Assembly: GCA_034769895.1 (NCBI GenBank)
Contig: CM068367.1
Coordinates: 708,692,885 to 708,756,884 of the forward strand
DNA from: Magicicada septendecula
Taxonomy: Eukaryota > Arthropoda > Insecta > Hemiptera > Cicadidae
DNA length: 64,000 nt
Reading direction: 5' to 3'
The notes beneath the pieces were generated by a model. That model made no database searches and had not been told where the DNA came from. It saw nothing but the letters and a program-made list of their open reading frames with translations. This document shows positions 10,956 to 22,325 of this stretch, in pieces (positions within the stretch are counted from its first letter, which is position 1; every line of letters starts with the position of its first letter). The position numbers and the translations under genes were made by a program.

Positions 10956-11186
10956 AGTACTTGAAAATTTATTTAAACTTTTTGAAACAATGGTAATTGT
11001 TAAAAATAAAATAATTTTGTTGCCTGGCAATAAAATTATAATTTTGTCATTTTAATGTAATATAATATTTTTCATTTAATACAGCAATAAAAAGGCAGGT
11101 AAGACACAGCCTGGCTGTTTGGGTGAAAATGATTATAAATATAAATCTTAGAATATGGAAGTCATGTATGGTTCTCCATACCGATA

Positions 11187-11825
11187 TTTTCCTAGACCCA
11201 TAATGTGTTTCTCTTACCTCAAATTTAGAAATGTGTTCATGGATAAGGACACATATATTGCCATCAATCGCATTTCCACTACGATTTTTGCCTCTCATAT
11301 CGACAGGTGTTCTATTCTGCAATAATAGGATACATAACTTTGCAACTCGATCTCAAGAAACTCTGTGTATTTGTAAAAAGACATTTTTGCAAACTGGAGT
11401 AAACTCGCCATTGATTTTAACATTATATACAAAAGATTTACTTTTTGTCTGTGGGATTTGAGTTGAAAATGAAGCAGCACTACAATCATCATTATCTGAG
11501 TTTTTATTCTTTCTACGCTAACTTCCCTAGCTTCTATCAATGTTTGCAAATGTAAATCTTGTTGGTTTTTAGTTTCTAACGAATAGAATTTGTTCCAGAC
11601 CGCACTTTTCGTTTCGTTATCAATAGACAAACTGCATTTTCGAGGGCAGTTCCAAACAAGCTCATCAGGAATAGATTTACCAGAAACAAGGTTACCTTTG
11701 TAGATTGTGGACTCTTCACCTTTCACTCTTTGCTTTCCTTATGACATTACGTTTATATGTATCTTCATTTACAACACCTTGTTTTCTTTTTTGCTTCAGG
11801 TTCATCATCAGAACTTCCACTGTGC
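11187..11825 (-). pseudogene. Putative transposase, N-terminal fragment, copy 3
   Basis: This is the continuation of the copy 3 coding region on the far side of the Helentron-type insertion. It retains the DMRGKNRSGNAIDGN and VCKNVFL segments. Compared with copies 1 and 2 it has a 1-base deletion near 11518 and an extra base near 11730, each shifting frame, and a CNCP to WNCP change. The TGA near 11354 is the same stop that breaks the other copies. Confidence 0.65.
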
Positions 11826-14516
11826 ATTTTTTTAAATGAAATAATCATAACACACTAAGTGAAACCACTAAATAATAATATTAACCTCAAAAACTGTAGT
11901 ATTACTCAATCTCTCACAACAACTGTATGGTTTGTGGAAAACAAAGCATTAAAAACAGGTGATGCAACCGCTAAAACAATAATCAGCAGGGTTGCCACAA
12001 GACGAACTTGAAATTTACTGCAGAAAGCCGCCATGTGATTTCGCTTGACGGGTTTCTGTACTAAACATAAATTTCAAAATAAAATATCACCCATTGGGAG
12101 GCTTGACAGTTGACGGGTTTCTGCATAAAACGGTGTGTTTACAGTAGGCCATTCAGAATCTATTCATATCCCATTTTCGATAAAAATGTCAGTTGACGGG
12201 TTTCTGAAATAAACGATTCAATTTTAAAAGGAAGCGATCTCTCCCAACGGTTTTCAATGATGACGTCTTGATTGAGAGGTGGTTAGCCAAATTAATTGGT
12301 TGTTCATCAATTTTCTGGGGTGAATTAGTTTATTTCAATGGACATCTCTGATGTAGTGTCTAGTGCTGACTCGTTTTCTTAATTTAGGAGTGGTTTATTC
12401 CGAATACTCTTTTAAATTTATAAAATTTTATAGGACATTATACTTTTCATCTTCTCACATTGCATTCCATTAAACAATCAAATCAATCAATTTCTTGTTA
12501 GCTAGTTACTCCTAGTAACCAAGAAGTTGATGGTTTTTTATTGGCTACCCTAGGTACCGTTTTAGGTAAATAGGCTAGTATATAATATTATTATTTCTTT
12601 TCTTCTTTTAAAAAAAATACTCCTTTACAAATCTTAGTTATGATTAATTTTAATTTATATAAGATTTTTCTTCATGGATTTATTTAAGCTTGGCTGTTGG
12701 CATTTTATAATGTAATCATTTTTTAATTGAGTTTATTTATTACTTATAATGTGGTCCTTGTATTCTTACTCTATACTACTTTATTTTTCCTACCATCTTT
12801 TTAGTATAGTTTTAATTGGCCTTTATCAGTTTAATATAACCCTGGATTATTTTACATCTAAACAAAATAATTATAGTAAACAATAATATTAATTCTAGTT
12901 ATAATGCCTTTGTGGCCTACACAATGCAAAACTACAACAACTTGTCAGTAGTATCATAGTCTATTGCTATAATACAGCTTTTTTTTCATCTTCAGCACAA
13001 ATTTGTGAGATGCTCTTTTTAAATGTTTGACACTTTCACCTATCATACTATGTTCCACTTTGTACACTGCACTTTTATGGTTACACTTAGTATTGTTTTC
13101 AATGGTTACAGTGTTTTTAGAGTACAAAGGTTCTCATAGTTTGATACATAATCCCCATTTCTGACTTTTAAAATGGGTGATTACTGGTTTTTTTCTCTTG
13201 TGGTTATATTAATCCTCCTTTATTTATTTATCATTATTGGGCAGGAGTTAAGTAACGTTACATAAAGCCCCCCTACTAGAACAGATTTATTTTTCATTTC
13301 TTCTTAAAAATTAATTGTTTGATTCCTAATTCTTTGGCTTCTTTCATCATTCTTCATTATATCTCTTTATTTCTGCTTGATTATATTCACCTTTTATTTG
13401 GTTAATGGTAATAGACTTGATTTCATACTCAACTCTCTCTCTCTTGGAGGCAAATTCATTAATGATATGATTTCTCGGGGTGGTGGTCTTTCAAACATTA
13501 CTAGATAAGGATTGGTCACAATAATCAGTAAAAACTTGTTTTAACACTCTCATATTTCTATTTACTTCTATAAATGTGCTTTCTCAAATGAGCTTCTGTC
13601 TGCTATCTTCCTTTTGTTTTCTGCCTTCATCCTTCTGGAATCTGATATTAAACTTCTCAGCTGTTTTATTAACCCTTAAATATTCAATTTCCCTAACATT
13701 TTTTTCCTATCCTGTGGGGTGGTTCAGTTCGGGTGACCACTTTTGGGTCCATTACTCCGCTGTCCATCCTTACACCTTCTGAGACCAGAGGGACATACCG
13801 TCTGCTCAGGAAAATGATTGCTGGAACATTTCTACAGTCAATTCATTATATTAAAAAAAACTTACAAGTAGTCGATTGACGACTAATACTAAACACTTTT
13901 GGGATTCTTCACGCTGTTGCTGTTTGCATTTAATTATATATTTCTTTTTCTTCTTGATTCCTTCTTATTTTTCAGTAACTAATTTCAGATAACATTATTG
14001 ATAGGCATTATTTTAAAATCCTTTTGACTTTCCTTCTTATGACAGATGTTCTTCGTATCATTTCTTCCTTTACCATTTTCAACTCCGAGAAATTCTAAAT
14101 TGTAGCTGTATTAATTATTATCATTCTTTAGCTTCATTGTAATTCTAGTCACTAAATTATTCGTGGTTCTTCTTATTTTCCCTTCTTATCTGAGCACCTT
14201 ACCATTAATTGTTTTTATATTTTTTTCTACTCGTTCCCATTAAAATATTATTTTTTCTCTAATTTCATTGTAAATCAGTTATTTATAATTAAATTATATA
14301 ATCTGTTCTTATATTCTCTTGGCGGTTTGTTGTTTATCTTAAATTATATCGTTTCAAAATATTTTGAGTAAGTTGTCCTTACATGCTTTTTGAATTTTGG
14401 GGTTTTATTATATTTTATTTGGTTCCTTCTTTCCAATGGGTTGCTTGGTCGGTATACAGAAAATCAGTCCCCTTTTTCTGGTTGATTATTATTTGGTTTA
14501 ACCATGGTCCATAAAC

Positions 14517-15496
14517 TCAGTTACTCCTATTCCTCGGATTACTGGGGTGTTCGGAATTAGTTCTCTCCTTGATAATCTCCTTATCATTCATCCGGCTCTC
14601 CCACTTTGCTGCTTTGAAACCTTCATTTAAGTACCGGTCTCCCGTCATAGTTCGTTCCTTTTTAACTAACAGGTATTGTACCTCCTCTAACATAACATAG
14701 TCACTTATATTTAATACCATTTCATTCCCTTTTACCTCTGGATTATTTACCAAATATTTGAATGTTATATTCCGTCTTGAAGATATGACTGATATTGTCT
14801 GATATACTTCAATCGTCGACATATTTAATTAAGATCTAGCCTTAATTAACTCCCTTTGTTCATTAATTGGAAGGTTAAATACATTAATTAATCCACCCTT
14901 CCTCCTCATCGCCAATTCTTCTCTTGTATTTATTATTTTCTTTCTACATATTTTTCTTATTTTCTTGGTCTTCTTTTCCAGGTATTTATTATCCTCTTTG
15001 CTGTTGTTATTTTTATTCACAGATAATATTACACCTTGGTATTCTCTAATTTCTATTTCCTTTCTGGTCTCTTCTGTATTCGGACTTACTTTAGTACCTT
15101 CGGAAGTGCTGTCTAGTGTTTCATTCAAATTCTTGAAACCACTGTCCATTGTTTCCTCTAACTTTCTGAAACTTTCATCCATTCGTTTCATGAATTTTTC
15201 ATGGTGTCTCTGGTTATCTTCTCTTATTTTGTTATTCCCTTCCAGTATAATTACTGCATGCTCGTGTCTTCTTTTTGGGCGGATTTATCTGGTTGGTCCC
15301 CTTGGGCATCCTCTTCAATTATTTCCTTTTCCATGTCCATAACTACTTCGGTTTCTTCTTTATCGCCTGTCTGTTGTTCCATTTCACTGTCCGTGACTAC
15401 TTCTATTTCTTGTTCCTGTCCACCTTCTTCCTTCTCCGTGTCTTCTGCCCTCTTCTTCGACCTGCCTCAGGTATTATCCATTTCTTGTCTTCTCAT
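14517..15496 (-). pseudogene. gag remnant, copy 1
   Basis: The frame begins at an ATG at 15496, but a TGA follows within ten codons and an ~11-bp deletion relative to copy 3 shifts the frame. Two in-frame blocks remain: 14829-15191 (a coiled-coil-like stretch with MDESFRKLEETMDSGFKNLN) and 14517-14822. They are separated by a TAA at the codon that is CAA (Gln) in copy 2. The predicted protein is charged, Lys/Glu-rich and helical, as in the N-terminal half of many insect Ty3/gypsy Gag proteins; no CCHC knuckle is seen. Confidence 0.55.
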
Positions 15497-15566
15497 AGTT
15501 GCCGACAAAAATTAGGTTTTTCGTTATATTAACTTGCGTATACCTCAAAATTCCTTCCTAATTCAA

Positions 15567-15584
15567 GCCCCACGTTGGGCACCA
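15567..15584 (-). promoter_or_regulatory. Primer binding site, gag-only element copy 1
   Basis: The minus strand reads TGGTGCCCAACGTGGGGC two bases after the LTR-type end TTACA. It starts with TGG, the complement of a tRNA CCA end, and resembles PBS sequences of insect LTR retrotransposons. Equivalent sites are at 19973-19990 and 28318-28335. Confidence 0.75.
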
Positions 15585-15586
15585 TT

Positions 15587-15680
15587 TGTAACGTCTCGCG
15601 AGTAACCTCTTCCGTTCATACATTTCTCGAGTATCTAATGAAAATCTATTTTTTATTTGCCCCACGTTATTAGCGTCATT
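15587..15680 (-). repeat. 32-bp mini-LTR plus 62-bp spacer, copy 1
   Basis: 15587-15618 begins TGTAACGTCTCGCGAGTAA like a full LTR and ends TTCA like a full LTR, but lacks the ~950 bp in between. It is followed by the 62-bp spacer with the decayed PBS (GCCCCACGTTATTAGCGTCA) and then LTR4. The same arrangement is at 19993-20086 and 28338-28432, so the deletion predates duplication. Confidence 0.65.
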
Positions 15681-16663
15681 TGAAATTCTCGTGAGTAATT
15701 TGTGATTCACGTCTATTTGATACTCTTCGAAACTCTCGCCTAATTAATAGTTACAAAGTTTTTATCTGTTGGTGTTATATGCCTTCAAAATCGAGTGTGT
15801 GTGATTATGAAAGAATCTTGAATGATTTTCTTAAATTTGTTTGTATTAAATCAATACCGTTGTTTGGAAATAGGTAGGAGAGAGAGTAAAGAGAGTCAAA
15901 GAGAATTACTCACTTTGTATACAATCGAGTATTTTAAATTTTTTCCGCTCGTGGCATCAGCTGTTTTCTCCTTTTACGAACCCATTTGAGGTTAAATTAC
16001 TTTTGTAGTACGTAATAATTTCTTGATGACCGGACTGATTCCCTTTCTCTTCTCGATTTTTCATATTACCTGTAACCAACTACCATCTACTAGAAATAAT
16101 ACACATTTTATTATTTAAACGCAAGGCATTCCTTGAATTTATTTAATATTTACGGATCACTATGGTCTCCAAAACATGAATTGACAATCGATTACTTCAC
16201 AAATCACAGCGTTACTTCGATCTTAAGTTTACTAACATATAACACATAACAAATGTTTTTTATTACAGTTTTAATAAAGAAAAAGAAATAATTAATTAAT
16301 TTCCCAGGGTTATTTAAGGTTGTTTGAACTTTGAGGAAGTCAGAAATGCATATGGGTCTGTATCAAACTTTACATTAATTATTTTAAAATTTGTACAATC
16401 TGTATCATTCAGTTGATTTTTTGACCGCTAGTGTGCAAACTACGTTTCTTCACTGACAAAACGAGCACTAAAATTAATGGCGTCTGTAATGTTATTAGTA
16501 AAGCAACGTTTTTCTGTTTTTTGGTTAATTAAAATAAAGTTTATGTTCACCTTGTTTTCAGATGGATTTAAAGAGATGGTGCTGTTTCTAGTGTTCTAGA
16601 TTTATAGTTGAGGTGTAATTTAGTTAAATTTTAAAAGGAAGAGATCTCACCCAATGGTTTTCA
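15681..16663 (-). repeat. LTR copy 4 (no DUF7869 insert; carries a possible excision scar)
   Basis: It is 983 bp. Its start has drifted to TGAAATTCTCGTGAG and it ends CAATGGTTTTCA. At the position where copies 1-3 hold the DUF7869-like element it reads GTGTAATT-TAGTTA-AATTTTAAAAGG: both AATT flanks are retained with six extra bases (16621-16626) between them. Confidence 0.8.
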
Positions 16664-18922
16664 ATGATGACGTCTTGATTGAAAGGTGGTTAGCCGGATT
16701 TATTGGTTGTTCATCAATTTTCTGGTGTGAATTAGTTTATTTCAATGGACATCTCTGATGTAGTGTCTAGTGCTGACTCGTTTTCTTAATTTAGGAGTGG
16801 TTTATTCCGAATACTCTTTTAAATTTATAAAATTTTATAGGACATTATACTTTTCATCTTCTCACATTGCATTCCATTAAACAATCAAATCAATCAATTT
16901 CTTGTTAGCTAGTTACTCCTAGTAACCAAGAAGTTGATGGTTTTTAATTGGCTACCCTAGGTACCGTTTTAGGTAAATAGGCTAGTATATAATATTATTA
17001 TTTCTTTTCTTCTTTTAAAAAAAATACTCCTTTACAAATCTTAGTTATGATTAATTTTAATTTATATAAGATTTTTCTTCATGGATTTATTTAAGCTTGG
17101 CTGTTGGCATTTTATAATGTAATGATTTTTTAATTGAGTTTATTTATTACTTATAATGTGGTCCATGTATTCTTACTCTATACTACTTTATTTTCCCTTC
17201 CATCTTTTTAGTATAGTTTTAATTGGCCTTTATCAGTTTAATATAACCCTGGATTATTTTACATCTAAACAAAATAATTATAGTAAACAATAATATTAAT
17301 TCTAGTTATAATGCCTTTGTGGCCTACACAATACAAAACTTCAACAACTTGTCAGTAGTATCATAGTCTATTGCTATAATACTGCTTTTTTTTCATCTTC
17401 AGCACAAATTTGTGAGATGCTCTTTTTAAATGTTTGACACTTTCACCTATCATACTATGTTCCACTTTGTACACTGCACTTTTATGGTTACACTTAGTAT
17501 TGTTTTCAATGGTAACAGTGTTTTTAGAGTACAAAGGTTCTCATAGTTTGATACATAATCCCTATTTCTGACTTTTAAAATGGGTGAATACTGGTTTTTT
17601 TCTCTTGTGGTTATATTAATCCTCCTTTATTTATTTATCATTATTGGGCAGGAGTTAAGTAACGTTACATAAAGCCCCCCTACTAGAACAGATTTATTTT
17701 TCATTTCTTCTTAAAAATTAATTGTTTGATTCCTAATTCTTTGGCTTCTTTCATCATTCTTCATTATATCTCTTTATTTCTGCTTGATTATATTCACCTT
17801 TTATTTGGTTAATGGTAATAGACTTGATTTCATACTCAACTCTCTCTCTCTTGGAGGCAAATTCATTAATGATATGATTTCTCGGGGTGGTGGTCTTTCA
17901 AACATTACTAGATAAGGATTGGTCACAATAATCAGTAAAAACTTGTTTTAACACTCTCATATTTCTATTTACTTCTATAAATGTGCTTTCTCAAATGAGC
18001 TTCTGTCTGCTATCTTCCTTTTGTTTTCTGCCTTCATACTTCTGGAATCTGATATTAAACTTCTCAGCTGTTTTATTAACCCTTAAATATTCAATTTCCC
18101 TAACATTTTTTCCTATCCTGTGGGGTGGTTCAGTTCGGGTGACCACTTTTGGGTCCATTACTCCGCTGTCCATCCTTACACCTTCTGAGACCAGAGGGAC
18201 ATACCGTCTGCTCAGGAAAATGATTGCTGGAACATTTCTACAGTCAATTCATTATATTAAAAAAAACTTACAAGTAGTCGATTGACGACTAATACTAAAC
18301 ACTTTTGGGATTCTTCACGCTGTTGCTGTTTGCATTTAATTATATATTTCTTTTTCTTCTTGATTCCTTCTTATTTTTCAGTAACTAATTTCAGATAACA
18401 TTATTGATAGGCATTATTTTAAAATCCTTTTGACTTTCCTTCTTATGACAGATGTTCTTCGTATCATTTCTTCCTTTACCATTTTCAACTCCGAGAAATT
18501 CTAAATTGTAGCTGTATTAATTATTATCATTCTTTAGCTTCATTGTAATTCTAGTCACTAAATTATTCGTGGTTCTTCTTAATTTCCCTTCTTATCTGAG
18601 CACCTTACCATTAATTGTTTTTATATTTTTTTCTACTCGTTCCCATTAAAATATTATTTTTTCTCTAATTTCATTGTAAATCAGTTATTTATAATTAAAT
18701 TATATAATCTGTTCTTATATTCTCTTGGCGGTTTGTTGTTTATTTTAAATTATATCGTTTCAAAATATTTTGAGTAAGTTGTCCTTACATGCTTTTTGAA
18801 TTTTGGGGTTTTATTATATTTTATTTGGTTCCTTCTTTCCAATGGGTTGCTTGGTCGGTATACAGAAAATCAGTCCCCTTTTTCTGGTTGATTATTATTT
18901 GGTTTAACCATGGTCCATAAAC

Positions 18923-19902
18923 TCAGTTACTCCTATTCCTCGGATTACTGGGGTGTTCGGAATTAGTTCTCTCCTTGATAATCTCCTTATCATTCATCCG
19001 GCTCTCCCACTTTGCTGCTATGAAACCTTCATTTAAGTACCGGTCTCCCGTCATAGTTCGTTCCTTTTTAACTAACAGGTATTGTACCTCCTCTAACATA
19101 ACATAGTCACTTATATTTAATACCATTTCATTCCCTTTTACCTCTGGATTATTTACCAAATATTTGAATGTTATATTCCGTCTTGAAGATATGACTGATA
19201 TCGTCTGATATACTTCAATCGTCGACATATTTAATTGAGATCTAGCCTTAATTAACTCCCTTTGTTCATTAATTGGAAGGTTAAATACATTAATTAATCC
19301 ACCCTTCCTCCTCATCACCAATTCTTCTCTTGTATTTATTATTTTCTTTCTACATATTTTTCTTATTTTCTTGGTCTTCTTTTCCAGGTATTTATTATCC
19401 TCTTTGCTGTTGTTATTTTTATTCACAGATAATATTACACCTTGGTATTCTCTAATTTCTATTTCCTTTCTGGTCTCTTCTGTATTCGGACTTACTTTAG
19501 TACCTTCGGAAGTGCTGTCTAGTGTTTCATTCAAATTCTTGAAACCACTGTCCGTTGTTTCCTCTAACTTTCTGAAACTTTCATCCATTTGTTTCATGAA
19601 TTTTTCATGGTGTCTCTGGTTATCTTCTCTTATTTTGTTATTCCCTTCCAGTATAATTACTGCATGCTCGTGTCTTCTTTTTGGGCGGATTTATCTGGTT
19701 GGTCCCCTTGGGCATCCTCTTCAATTATTTCCTTTTCCATGTCCATAACTACTTCGGTTTCTTCTTTATCGCCTGTCTGTTGTTCCATTTCACTGTCCGT
19801 GACTACTTCTATTTCTTGTTCCTGTCCACCTTCTTCCTTCTCCGTGTCTTCTGCCCTCTTCTTCGACCTGCCTCAGGTATTATCCATTTCTTGTCTTCTC
19901 AT
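18923..19902 (-). pseudogene. gag remnant, copy 2
   Basis: The longest open block is 18923-19597 (224 codons), with a coiled-coil-like segment at its N-terminus and a basic centre (KTKKIRKICRKK). The TAA that splits copy 1 is absent here. The upstream 100 codons are in another frame because of the shared ~11-bp deletion, and a TGA ends the authentic-looking start at 19902 after ten codons. It has no zinc knuckle and no fusion to protease. Confidence 0.55.
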
Positions 19903-19972
19903 AGTTGCCGACAAAAATTAGGTTTTTCGTTATATTAACTTGCGTATACCTCAAAATTCCTTCCTAATTCAA

Positions 19973-19990
19973 GCCCCACGTTGGGCACCA
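19973..19990 (-). promoter_or_regulatory. Primer binding site, gag-only element copy 2
   Basis: The minus strand TGGTGCCCAACGTGGGGC is identical to copy 1 and lies two bases from the mini-LTR at 19993. Confidence 0.75.
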
Positions 19991-19992
19991 TT

Positions 19993-20086
19993 TGTAACGT
20001 CTCGCGAGTAACCTCTTCCGTTCATACATTTCTCGAGTATCTAATGAAAATCTATTTTTTATTTGCCCCACGTTATTAGCGTCATT
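19993..20086 (-). repeat. Mini-LTR plus spacer, copy 2
   Basis: 32-bp TGTAACG...TTCA (19993-20024) and the 62-bp spacer (20025-20086), matching 15587-15680. Confidence 0.65.
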
Positions 20087-21070
20087 TGTAACGTCTCGCG
20101 AGTAATTTGTGATTCACGTCTATTTGATACTCTTCGAAACTCTCGCCTAATTAATAGTTACAAAGTTTTTATCTGTTGGTGTTATATGCCTTCAAAATCG
20201 AGTGTGTGTGATTATGAAAGAATCTTGAATGATTTTCTTAAATTTGTTTGTATTAAATCAATACCGTTGTTTGGAAATAGGTAGGAGAGAGAGTAAAGAG
20301 AGTCAAAGAGAATTACTCACTTTGTATACAATCGAGTATTTTAAATTTTTTCCGCTCGTGGCATCAGCTGTTTTCTCCTTTTACGAACCCATTTGATGTT
20401 AAATTACTTTTGTAGTACGTAATAATTTCTTGATGACCGGACTGATTCCCTTTCTCTTCTCGATTTTTCATATTACCTGTAACCAACTACCATCTACTAG
20501 AAATAATACACATTTTATTATTTAAACGCAAGGCATTCCTTGAATTTATTTAATATTTACGGATCACTATGGTCTCCAAAACATGAATTGACAATCGATT
20601 ACTTCACAAATCACAGCGTTACTTCGATCTTAAGTTTACTAACATATAACACATAACAAATGTTTTTTATTACAGTTTTAATAAAGAAAAAGAAATAATT
20701 AATTAATTTCCCAGGGTTATTTAAGGTTGTTTGAACTTTGAGGAAGTCAGAAATGCATATGGGTCTGTATCAAACTTTACATTAATTATTTTAAAATTTG
20801 TACAATCTGTATCATTCAGTTGATTTTTTGACCGCTAGAGCGCAAACTACGTTTCTTCACTGACAAAACGAGCACTAAAATTAATGGCGTCTGTAATGTT
20901 ATTAGTAAAGCAACGTTTTTCTGTTTTTTGGTTAATTAAAATAAAGTTTATGTTCACCTTGTTTTCAGATGGATTTAAAGAGATGGTGCTGTTTCTAGTG
21001 TTCTAGATTTATAGTTGAGGTGTAATTTAGTTAAATTTTAAAAGGAAGAGATCTCACCCAATGGTTTTCA
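20087..21070 (-). repeat. LTR copy 5 (possible excision scar)
   Basis: It is 984 bp with intact TGTAACGTCTCGCGAG start. It carries the same AATT-TAGTTA-AATT scar (scar bases 21028-21033) as copy 4, so the scar was inherited by duplication rather than created twice. Confidence 0.8.
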
Positions 21071-22027
21071 ATGATGACGTCTTGATTGAAAGGTGGTTAG
21101 CCGGATTTATTGGTTGTTCATCAATTTTCTGGTGTGAATTGAATTAGTTTATTTCAATGGACATCTCTGATGTAGTGTCTAGTGCTGACTCGTTTTCTTA
21201 ATTTAGGAGTGGTTTATTCCGAATACTCTTTTAAATTTATAAAATTTTATAGGACATTATACTTTTCATCTTCTCACATTGCATTCCATTAAACAATCAA
21301 ATCAATCAATTTCTTGTTAGCTAGTTACTCCTAGTAACCAAGAAGTTGTGGTTTTTTATTGGCTACCCTAGGTACCGTTTTAGGTAAATAGGCTAGTATA
21401 TAATAATATTATTTCTTTTCTTCTTTTAAAAAAAATACTCCTTTACAAATCTTAGTTATGATTAATTTTAATTTATATAAGATTTTTCTTCATGGATTTA
21501 TTTAAGCTTGGCTGTTGGCATTTTATAATTTAATGATTTTTTAATTGAGTTTATTTATTACTTATAATGTGGTCCATGTATTCTTACTCTATACTACTTT
21601 ATTTTCCCTTCCATCTTTTTAGTATAGTTTTAATTGGCCTTTATCAGTTTAATATAACCCTGGATTATTTTACATCTAAACAAAATAATTATAGTAAACA
21701 ATAATATTAATTCTAGTTATAATGCCTTTGTGGCCTACACAATACAAAACTACAACAACTTGTCAGTAGTATCATAGTCTATTGCTATAATACTGCTTTT
21801 TTTTCATCTTCAGCACAAATTTGTGAGATGCTCTTTTTAAATGTTTGACACTTTCACCTATCATACTATGTTCCACTTTGTACACTGCACTTTTATGGTT
21901 ACACTTAGTATTGTTTTCAATGGTTACAGTGTTTTTAGAGTACAAAGGTTCTCATAGTTTGATACATAATCCCCATTTCTGACTTTTAAAATGGGTGATT
22001 ACTGGTTTTTTTCTCTTGTGGTTATAT

Positions 22028-22056
22028 TATAATAATAATAATAATAATAATAATAT
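22028..22056. repeat. (TAA)n simple repeat, LINE 3' tail
   Basis: About nine ATA/TAA units lie directly at the 3' border of the LINE on the minus strand, so this is its tail rather than an independent microsatellite. Confidence 0.85.
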
Positions 22057-22325
22057 TTATTACCAATTTTCCTTTACATATAATAAAAATTATACAATAA
22101 AGGACCTATAAGGGCATAAATGCCCGTACATAGGTTGGTCCTTAGAATTAATATGTATGTACTTAATACTAATTGTGAGTTTTATCTCACCGATCATAGT
22201 AATATATTAAAAATAAATTATTTTTAAATTTTAACAATATTTTAGTTTGTACTATAATACAATTCAATAAATAAATGAAAAAAAAAGAGAAAAAAGGTCC
22301 ATATCATAATAGACTGTTTTTTTGA

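Larger units (their letters stand above)
9956..11186 (+). mobile_element. Helentron-associated (HINE-like) non-autonomous element with 5 tandem repeats
   Basis: Borders follow from comparison with the uninterrupted copies: the target TTTTTT is split. The left end is ACTTCCATATTC (9956-9967). The inverted match GAATATGGAAGT lies at 11151-11162, about 24 bp inside the right end. It is followed by a hairpin GTATGG-TTCT-CCATAC (11166-11181) just before the end. Subterminal inverted repeats, a 3' hairpin, a T-run target without clear duplication, and internal tandem repeats match the non-autonomous Helentron (DINE-1/HINE) layout as I know it. No Rep/helicase is encoded. The left end itself forms a near-palindrome around CCTTAAGG. 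Another, 5'-truncated copy is at 29823-30815. Confidence 0.55.
8200..12219 (-). mobile_element. DUF7869-type DNA transposon, copy 3, interrupted by a Helentron-type element
   Basis: The TIRs and AATT flanks are preserved (8196-8199; 12220-12223). A 1.23 kb insertion (9956-11186) splits the coding region at the codons after IFGCT on the opposite strand. Without it the element is about 2.79 kb, as in the other copies. It also has small indels in the N-terminal coding part that the first two copies lack, so it is the most decayed long copy. Confidence 0.7.
7261..12256 (-). repeat. LTR copy 3 with DUF7869-like insertion, joined to gag region 1
   Basis: It starts TGTAACGTCTCGCGAG and ends CAACGGTTTTCA at 12256. 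It carries the third DUF7869-like copy (8200-12219). Unlike copies 1 and 2 it is followed not by the 62-bp spacer but directly by a full internal region beginning ATGATGACGTCTTG. Confidence 0.75.
12257..15586 (-). mobile_element. Internal region of the gag-only LTR element, copy 1
   Basis: This is a 3.33 kb region between LTR3 and a mini-LTR. On the minus strand it starts with a primer-binding-site-like sequence, then a gag remnant (14517-15496), then about 2.2 kb of AT-rich DNA with no recognisable pol, protease, integrase or env. That organisation is of a large retrotransposon derivative (LARD-like) that would depend on enzymes supplied in trans (inference). Confidence 0.6.
16664..19992 (-). 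mobile_element. Internal region of the gag-only LTR element, copy 2
   Basis: It is colinear with 12257-15586 and nearly identical, with isolated substitutions and single-base indels. The layout is the same: PBS at 19973-19990, gag remnant 18923-19902, then 2.2 kb without recognisable coding capacity. It shares the N-terminal TGA and ~11-bp deletion with copy 1, so the two derive from one damaged ancestor. Confidence 0.6.

Noticed and set aside
9956-11186. Classical Helitron with CTRR end
   Set aside because: The CCTAG at the right border belongs to the target, as shown by uninterrupted copies; the element ends before it, in a T-run.
13576-15532. Plus-strand ORFs with repeated LLFPSS/SSFSVSS composition in the gag regions
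   Set aside because: Antisense of the charged coiled-coil gag remnant on the minus strand; hydrophobic appearance is a complement effect, not membrane proteins.
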